Shown here in pieces: positions 57,197 to 64,000 of a DNA stretch of 64,000 bases. The DNA is from Blumeriella jaapii (taxonomy: Eukaryota > Ascomycota > Leotiomycetes > Helotiales > Drepanopezizaceae), in contig VWND01000022.1 of assembly GCA_009599575.1 (NCBI GenBank), positions 205,001-269,000 of the forward strand. The letters run 5' to 3'. Position 1 is the first letter of the stretch. Every line of letters begins with the position of its first letter. Below the pieces are notes generated by a model. The model had not been told where the DNA came from, searched no databases, and worked only from the letters and a program-made list of their open reading frames with translations. The position numbers and the translations under genes are program-made.

Positions 57197-58801
57197 ATGG
57201 CAGGATAGTAAGTCCTTCAACAAGCAGATAAACATGGATGGTCGTTGACAAACCCCGCAGCAAAGTCCTTATGCTGGGTGCGGGATTCGTAGGTCAATCT
57301 TTCTTCGCATTTCGAGCGTGTCGCCGGCTTGTCTCTGAAGCGATTCATCTCGACACTTTTAGTATTCATGTACACGAACGACGCATGCTGATCATTGTGA
57401 ATAGGTCACCCGGCCCACCCTCGATGTCCTTAGCGCTGCTGGCGTCAAAGTAACTGTTGGTAAGTAGAGCTAAACAAAGCTACTGACTGGGCCGGAGGCG
57501 ACCTTCTCTGCCCCCCATACCCCCTCTGAGACCACAAGGCTAACCACCTTGAAGCTTGCCGACACCTGGAGTCCGCTCAGAAGCTCAGTGCCGGAGTCGA
57601 GAATGCAACCCCCATCTCTCTGGATGTGCTCAATGCAGAACTCCTCGATGCGGAGCTTGCAAAGAACGATTTGATCATCAGCCTGATCCCATATACCTAT
57701 CACTGTCATGTCATCGAGGCAGCCTGCCGCACGAAGAAGAATGTCGTCACCACCAGCTACATATCAGCCAGCATGCTTGAACTGAAGGACAAGGTCGACG
57801 CGGCTGGCATCACCGTTATGAACGAGATCGGTCTGGACCCTGGCATCGACCACCTGTACGCAGTCAAGACCATCGACGAGGTTCACAAAGCCGGTGGAAA
57901 GATCACATCCTTTCTGTCTTACTGTGGTGGTCTCCCAGCCCCAGAGGCATCCGACAACCCATTGGGCTACAAGTTCTCCTGGTCTGCCCGCGGCGTCTTG
58001 CTTGCATTGAGAAATGCTGCCAAGTACTACAAGGACGGCAAAATTGTGGAGGTTGAGGATAAGCACTTGATGTCTGAGGCGAAGCCGTACTTCATCTACC
58101 CCGGCTTCGCCCTCACGGCATACCCTAACCGAGACTCCACCCCGTACAAAGAGCGATACAACATCCCGGAGGCCGAGACCATTATCAGAGGCACCCTACG
58201 TTATCAAGGATTCGCCGAGTTTGTGCGCGTGCTCGTTGACATTGGATTCTTGAAGGATGGCGAGATTGAACAACTGAGCAAGCCCATTCCGTGGAAGGAG
58301 GCCACGGCCACCATCCTCGGCAGTAGTTCCTCTAGCGAGCAAGACCTCAAGTGGGCCATCGCCTCCAAGGCCAACTTCAAGAACACGGAGGAGAAGGAGC
58401 GCATCCTCGCGGGCCTCCATTGGATGGGCGTCTTCTCTGACGAGCCCATCACCCCCAACAAAAACCCTCTTGACACTCTGTGCGCCACACTCGAGAAGAA
58501 GATGCAGTTCGAGGAGGGCGAGCGCGATCTCGTAATTCTGCAGCACAAGTTTGGAATCGAGCACAAGGACGGCCGCAAGGAGACGAGAACCTCGACCCTG
58601 GTGGAGTACGGAGATCCGAAGGGCTACTCGGCGATGGCTAAGTTGGTGGGTGTGCCATGCGGTGTGGCCGTCAAGCAGGTGCTGGATGGTACGATCAGCG
58701 AGAAGGGTATCATTGCGCCGATGACTCCCAAGATCAACAACCCCTTGATGGCAGAGCTGAAGAAGTATGGCATCGAGCTGATTGAGAAGACGATCTCCTA
58801 G
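57197..58801 (+). CDS. LYS9: saccharopine dehydrogenase (NADP+, L-glutamate-forming)
   Basis: Four exons: 57197-57207, 57261-57288, 57405-57459 and 57555-58801, giving 446 residues. The first exon is only 11 nt (MAGY). The nucleotide-binding start KVLMLGAGFV|TRPTLDVL spans introns and was used to set splice sites. Later blocks NDLIISLIPYTYH, VVTTSYIS, MNEIGLDPGIDHLYAVKTI and LSYCGGLPAPE are characteristic of Lys9. The enzyme makes saccharopine from alpha-aminoadipate semialdehyde and glutamate in the fungal lysine pathway. The length matches yeast Lys9 (446 residues). It is divergent from DER1. Confidence 0.95.
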
Positions 58802-59669
58802 ATGGCAGACCTTTCCTCCCATGACTGATGATATGGTGCCTCGCTCCAGCTATTTTCTAGATAGATGAGGAAAATGCGATCGGGAAAGCATAGCTAGGTT
58901 CGGGGTCACGCCTTGAACGGAATACTAAAAGTTCTTTGTCTTCCATCGGGGTCTATGATTTCAGGCTCAACGTGGAAGGGGTAGGCATTTTTCTGTCAGC
59001 AAGTAACCTCGCACGGCATTGTACTGTATAGGTCAGCAAGTTGCATGGGTTCCTGGATGAATCAGCAGCACGCCAAGAAACGGCATGTTTTTTTCTTTTC
59101 GGCTACTTACTTATGAGGTACTGTACGTTACTTACTTACCTACACACATACAATACCTGCCTAGGTAAATGAATCCCGAGATCCCGATTAGTCAGCGCCG
59201 ACCGTCACCGCAAGTCTCGGTCCGCCGCTTCTCCTCTCCTCTCCTCTCCCCTTGGATCTGTACAGTAAGCGAGACCGAGACGACGCTGCCTTCTACTGTA
59301 TGTACCGTACTGTACTGTACTGCTGTACAGTCCCTCGACAGATCCGCACCCAAGCTCTCTTGCTCTCTTCCACGTCTCTACTTCTTCTCTTCCCTCTCCA
59401 TCCTCGCACGTGTAGACACAGCACGAGCTCCCGATCGGCTCGCTGCTCAGGCTCAGGCCCAGGTCTAGATCCAGATCCAGATCCAGATCAGCCTCTTGCT
59501 CATCTTGTTGATTCCAGGCTGAGATTTGTCCTGGCTACTGAGAACGTACCTACTTGATTTGAATCCACGCGGAAGGAGAGAGCGAGAGAGAGAGGGGGGG
59601 GGAGAAAAGAAGAAGAAGAAGAAGAAGAAGAAGAAGAAGAAGAAGAAGAAGAATAGAATAGAAGCAGTG
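58802..59669. other. intergenic region upstream of the ABM-domain gene
   Basis: Contains TACTGTAC-type palindromes (about 59121 and 59306-59332), a CCAGAT repeat (about 59464-59487) and a GAA run just before the ATG (59609-59653). No gene seen. Confidence 0.55.
59609..59653. repeat. (GAA)n microsatellite in the leader of the ABM-domain gene
   Basis: About 15 GAA/AGA units lie immediately upstream of the ATG at 59670, preceded by a G-rich run. Confidence 0.95.
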
Positions 59670-61009
59670 ATGGCCTCTCAGCCTGGGCAGATCGACCTGA
59701 TAGCCATCATCGCGCCTAGAGCGGGGAAGGTGGACCGGGTGGGTTTCCCCCTTCTCTTTTTCTTTTTTTCTTAATTTAATTTTTTAATTTTTTAATTTTT
59801 CTTCGTCTTTTCATCTCTTCGTCTCTTCGTCTCTTCGTCTCTTCGTCTCTTCGTCTCTTCGTCTCTTCGTCTCTTCGTCTCTTCGTCTCTTCGTCTCTTC
59901 GTCTCTTCGTCTCTTCGTCTCTTCGTCTCTTCGTCTCTTCGTCTCTTCGTCTCTTCGTCTCTTCGTCTCTTCGTCTCTTCGTCTCTTCGTCTCTTCGTCT
60001 CTTCGTCTCTTCATCACTCGTTCCCTTATCTGCGGTAGGATTAGACGTCCCCGTCAGGACTTCAGTGAGGCGTCTTGTTTTTTCCTTCTTTTTTAACAAG
60101 AACACGAATCGTGGATACAGAGGCTGATGTGCCCAGGTCGTCGAGCTGCTGAATGAGGTAGCGGCGTACGTGCGGGCGAAAGAGCCCGGCACGGTTAGGT
60201 ACGTTATCACGAGGTCTGTGGCTGGGAAGGGGGGAGAGGAGGAGGAGGAGGTTGTTATGCTTGAGAGGTTCGTTCTTTTGCCTCTTTCTCTCTTTCTCTA
60301 TTCCTTGTCTGGTTTTCTTTCTTCTTGCTCTTTTCTGGAGGGCAGGGAGTCCGAGGCTTGAGAGATTGAACGGAACAGGAGAGGGAGGAGAGGAGGGAAA
60401 GGTAGGGAGACATAGGTCTTTCGATAGGGTACTCTCTCGAGTATAAGGCATTGGGTGCTGGGAACCTGCGACTTGGGACCTGGGCCCTGGAGGCCATCCG
60501 AGCGATGGAGAGTTCAGTAGCGAACGAAATGCTAACGCGAGACTGCAAACAGCTACCAAGACACAGCCGCGCTCGCCGCGCATGGCAGCTCGGACGCGTT
60601 CAAAGCTTTCCAGAAGAAGCTGGCGGACGAGGGCTTAGTAGGGAAGCCGATGGTTCTGAGTACGTCGGATCTTCCGTTCCTCTCCTTTTCCCTGTCCCTC
60701 GTCTTCCTTCTCTTCGTCCGGCTTCGTTCCTGGGCTCTTTTACTGTTCTGCGTGGTGTCTCTGGAGTGGGGACGTTGTGTTTGTGGACGTTGTGGTCCAA
60801 GTGGTTTTGGGGTTCCGAAGAGGGTGAGGACGAAGCGCGCTTGATGTGGAGAAGAAGGGGGGATATAGAGCGTGAGAGAGAGAGAGGGAGAGAGATTCAT
60901 CAGGGATGATTGCGGGAGAATGAATGCGTGCTTGCAAGTAAGAACGAAGCTGACGGACCCTCCGATAGAGTTCGTGAAGAATGCTGGCGGGTTTAGCTCG
61001 AGGCTTTGA
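59670..61009 (+). CDS. small antibiotic-biosynthesis-monooxygenase (ABM) domain protein
   Basis: Four short exons (59670-59738, 60137-60267, 60553-60659, 60939-61009) encode 125 residues, total length divisible by three. The protein reads IDLIAIIAPRAGKVDR, VVELLNEVAAYVRAKEPGTV, then AAHGSSDAFKAFQKKLAD and ends EFVKNAGGFSSRL. This is the dimeric ferredoxin-like ABM fold, seen in small monooxygenases and stress or quinone-related proteins. The introns (398, 285 and 279 nt) make up most of the locus, which is unusual here. Intron 1 holds an octamer minisatellite. Assignment rests on the core pattern EPGTVRY and the AHG...F motif. Confidence 0.8.
59813..60012. repeat. octamer minisatellite (GTCTCTTC)n, about 24 copies
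   Basis: About 190 bp of nearly perfect 8-bp repeats lie entirely within intron 1 of the ABM-domain gene, after an A/T-rich TTAATTTT block. Because 8 is not a multiple of 3, all frames read through, creating a false Arg-Asp-Glu-Thr-Lys repeat ORF on the minus strand. Confidence 0.97.
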
Positions 61010-62119
61010 ATGCCGTTCGTTGTACATGTTCTACACATGCAAACATGCATGGGAAGAGCGCGTCGAGGGAGGAGGGTGAAGCGAGAGGTACTGTACATCA
61101 GGTACAGGCGAGTAGATTGACGCCCAGGAATACGGCTGTTTGAACTGGCCCCCCGCAGTCGTCTGACGACTCCTTACCTGCTCCTTTTTTATTTTTTTTT
61201 TTCCATCTGATGTTTGAAACTTCTTCGGTGATCATTCATCCTTACTCGCCCCGGTGCCTGTCTGCTAGAAGAACACGACCGACCCCTCCTAGCCCACCTG
61301 ACACGAGAGAGCTCAACTCGAAGGACACGCTGACCCGCCAATCCCGTGTCCGAGGCTGCTTGGCCGCGCAATCTCCCCGAGGTCATGTAAGGCAGTATGC
61401 GGCGCCATCTCGACCCAAGCGAAGAAGGGGGGCTGTTCCGTTGTGGCTCACTTGGTTCCGAGTTGGCTATGTTTGCGATTGGGGCTTTTTTTTTGAAAAA
61501 AAAAAAAAAGAATTGCTATTGAACTGTTGCTGGCCAAGATGATGTTCTTCCACGAGGACTCTTGGCCATTTCGTCAACTCACGCGCTTCACGGCACATTG
61601 GATAGTAACTACAGGTAAACCAACCTCTTCACAGAGGTGAGTTTCTCTCTCGGCTTCGGTGGATGTTTCTCTTGCGATTTTTTGTCATTGGCTTGCATTG
61701 TCTTCTTGGGGGGGTTCTCCAAAAGGGGGCTAACTGAAGGTCTTATGTGAAAGTGATTATGACCTGCGCCACGTACCTATAGGTACGTATGGGTTGGATT
61801 GCGTGGGAGACAATGAAAGGCGGAGACGAGTGTTGTTCTGGTGTTTGGCTGTTTCGGTGTTTCCCCTTTTGGTAATAGGGGGGTGCGTGACGTTCCTTCC
61901 GCATTCGATTTCTTTCTTCTCGTCTTTTGCTTTCTGCTCTGCGACTTTCTTCTTCTTTCTCTCTCTCTCTCTATTTCTCTCCGTCAGTCTCTACCGCGCA
62001 ATTCTTCTTCAACAACAACAACAACACCACCACCACCACTACCACCACCTCCACCACCAACACTTCTCCCAACCCCGCCTGGTCCCCGGCCAAGAAAGAA
62101 GGAAGAAAGACTTCGCAAC
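61010..62119. other. intergenic region upstream of the methyltransferase gene
   Basis: No convincing gene. It holds a TACTGTAC at about 61090, an A/T run near 61485-61510 and a CAA/CAC repeat leader (about 62010-62060) just before the ATG. Long ORFs in the last 300 bases are out-of-frame readings of this repeat. Confidence 0.5.
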
Positions 62120-63949
62120 ATGACCGACATCTACACCAGCCATGTGGGCGAACCCATCGAGCGCCCCAGAACCCGCTGCTCCCTGCACAACGATGCGGAG
62201 CCGAGCAACATCGACGGCAGCTCCTCCATCATGCGTGCCTCCCGCGCCGTCGACTTCAGCTCCGCCAACAGAAACCGCAGCACCGACAGCTTCTCGTCGC
62301 CCCTGCGTCTCACCCGCACCTCGCCGAACCTCACCATCTCGGATATCGACAGCACGGCCGGCCCAGTAGTCGCTGTGGTGTCGGAAGCCGCGGAACTCAA
62401 GCGCCGCTCGTCGTGTGGCAGCACGACACCCCTCATCGAGATTGTGAGTCCGGAGGAGCTGCCGAAGAGGGCGCCGGCGACGCCGCCCAAAGCGCTGCAG
62501 CCGCCTGCGGACCACCCGTTGAGTAGGAAGAGGTCGGCAGAGAGGAGATCAGCAAGCAGGGGCTCGCTCGGCAGGAAGGGCAGTGTGAAGAACGTGGCGC
62601 ACTTGACCACGGTGAGCATGGTCTACAACCAGTACGGCGAGCTGGTCGAGGAGAAGGCATTGCTGGTGTCGCCCAAGTCCGAGGACTTGAACGTCACGCA
62701 GCTGCTTCGAGTGATCAGAAAGGGCTATCATCACGAGGTACGTGTCGCGGTTCTGTCCCCTCCTTGGATTCTGCCAGGGGTCGCTGACGGTCGAGACAGC
62801 TTCGAGCCAAACTCGGCAAGATCATCACCCCACGTCCAGATGGCAAAGCCTCGGTTCTGGTTGACGATGGAATCTGGAAGGACACTCTCTCCTCATGGGA
62901 CTTCAAGCACGCACCCCGATCCCCGAGGTTGAAGGACGATTCCCCAACCGAGACACACTCCGTTGCTGTATATCACGGTCCCCCAAGGGTCCTCGAAATT
63001 GGATGTAGTGAGGGCGATTGGTGTTTCGGCTTCAAGACGGAACAACCCGATTGGTTCGTCGAGGGTGTTGATGATACAGACCACTGGTTCTGTGTCAGAA
63101 GAAACATGGCCATCGGGTGCGTGGACATCTTCCTGCTCGACGGTGAAATAGTGCCGAGGGTCAGCGAGCACGGCTCACGTAGCTAATGGAGATCCATCTA
63201 GGGATTTCATGGTGCCAAATGATTCGGCAGATCCTGCTTATCACGGCGATTACTTCAGCCTCGTTCATACGACCCAGAGTGCACCAGAGTTCACGTTGCG
63301 CAACCTGAACTGCCTTCTTGCTCATACAAAACCAATCCCGCACAATCTGTACGAGTTCATCCGAGCCAGAGAGATCTTTGATCGAATTGAAAGCTACAAG
63401 ACCTTCTTGGATGATATACGCTCGTACGTCTCAGACGCGACACAGGTATTCCATTTCACTTAATAACATGTACCAGGTTGCTGAAGCCCGATGGCGTCGT
63501 CGAGTTCCTCGAGATCGATCCGAGACCGCGAATCTTTAGCGGGACAAAAGACGCACGAGAACGACAAGGCTGATCGACACAAGAGCATTGCACAGACCGA
63601 CTGGACCGACAACATTGCGGATCGCTTCAAGAACCCTCTCGACGCCGAGCTTGCCACGACGGTACCTGGATGGACCGGACGAGTTGCGGAGCGCTTGAAG
63701 GCGACCATGGCCCCTCGGGATGGAGTTGCAGCGGCGTGTCTCAAGTCCTGGTTCCAAGGAGCAGGGTGCGTCTCCCCTCGGGCGTAGTCGAACCCAACCG
63801 CGAGTCCTCAGCCTGCTAACTCGAATCTCAGCTTCTGGGATGTCAAGCAGATCGTCTTGCCGATCCCCGTCGGTGGAAACACCACGTCCGGGCGTCTTCT
63901 CAAAGACTACGTGCTGTATCAGACCGAGCTCGAGAACTGTCTCCCAAAG
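62120..63949 (+). CDS. SAM-dependent methyltransferase (LaeA/UMTA-like), cut by the window edge
   Basis: Exons 62120-62737, 62800-63116, 63202-63423, 63477-63765 and 63832-63949; the gene continues past the window through a donor at 63950. After a long disordered, Ser/Arg-rich N-terminus (about 1-190) the SAM-binding motif reads PRVLEIGCSEGDWCFGF, followed by an acidic FVEGVDD. Later blocks are IRAREIFDRIESY, LLKPDGVVEFLEIDPRPR and WTDNIADRF plus LKSWFQGAGFWDVKQ. The layout resembles fungal LaeA-like or UMTA methyltransferases, whose targets are mostly unknown. Around 63542-63548 an A4 run seems to carry one extra base, because the frame shifts from FSGTK to KTHENDKAD. Confidence 0.8.
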
Positions 63950-64000
63950 GTAGGTTGTCTGTACCACCCTATCTCGTCGTTGCTCATGTAACCTAGCTGT

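Noticed and set aside
59776..60210. Minus-strand ORF of Arg-Asp-Glu-Glu-Thr-Lys repeats
   Set aside because: It is a translation of the octamer minisatellite; the same tract lies in an intron of the ABM-domain gene on the plus strand.
1..64000. CRISPR arrays, bacterial operons, replication origins
   Set aside because: The DNA is eukaryotic with spliced genes; no spaced repeats of CRISPR type seen.

Overview
The window is nuclear DNA of a filamentous ascomycete (Pezizomycotina). The basis is short GT-AG introns with CTAAC-like branch points, genes about 2-3 kb apart, fungal families (HeLo-domain protein, chitin deacetylase with CBM18 modules, NPP1-type protein, Baeyer-Villiger monooxygenase, Cla4, Lys9) and AT-rich transposon relics that look RIP-mutated. 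I cannot name the species; Leotiomycetes or Sordariomycetes would fit.

Left part (1-10 kb): rps1, a Rab18-like GTPase with an altered G4 motif and a mitochondrial alpha/beta hydrolase of the Imo32/ABHD11 family. A 3.5 kb gene-poor stretch follows, holding a decayed 28S rDNA fragment and a 111-bp MITE. A secreted NPP1/NLP-family protein comes next. 10-24 kb: a RING/ZZ-like/SH3 protein, an eight-exon chitin deacetylase, a decayed epoxide-hydrolase-like gene, a Baeyer-Villiger monooxygenase and a 3' relic of a D-lactate dehydrogenase. 24-36 kb: an orphan glycosyltransferase-like membrane protein, a 602-bp Tc1/mariner relic, a divergent housekeeping pair (RPF1 and a glycyl-tRNA synthetase with two usable starts) and the PAK kinase Cla4.

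36-50 kb: Sec12, then a divergent pair of a kinase-ankyrin protein and a HeLo-pseudokinase protein sharing a 324-bp promoter. Beyond it lie a 1.37-kb AT-rich element with long terminal inverted repeats and a GH27 alpha-galactosidase. 51-64 kb: a Pop8-like RNase P/MRP subunit, a ketopantoate-reductase-like mitochondrial protein, Derlin, Lys9, a small four-exon ABM-domain protein with an octamer minisatellite in intron 1, and a methyltransferase cut by the right edge.

The divergent HeLo-pseudokinase / kinase-ankyrin pair is the strongest candidate for an undescribed system: its parts resemble a death executor and a regulator. Five genes contain one apparent single-base indel each, which may be assembly error. 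Exon boundaries were inferred by eye from splice motifs and reading-frame continuity, with no transcript support.
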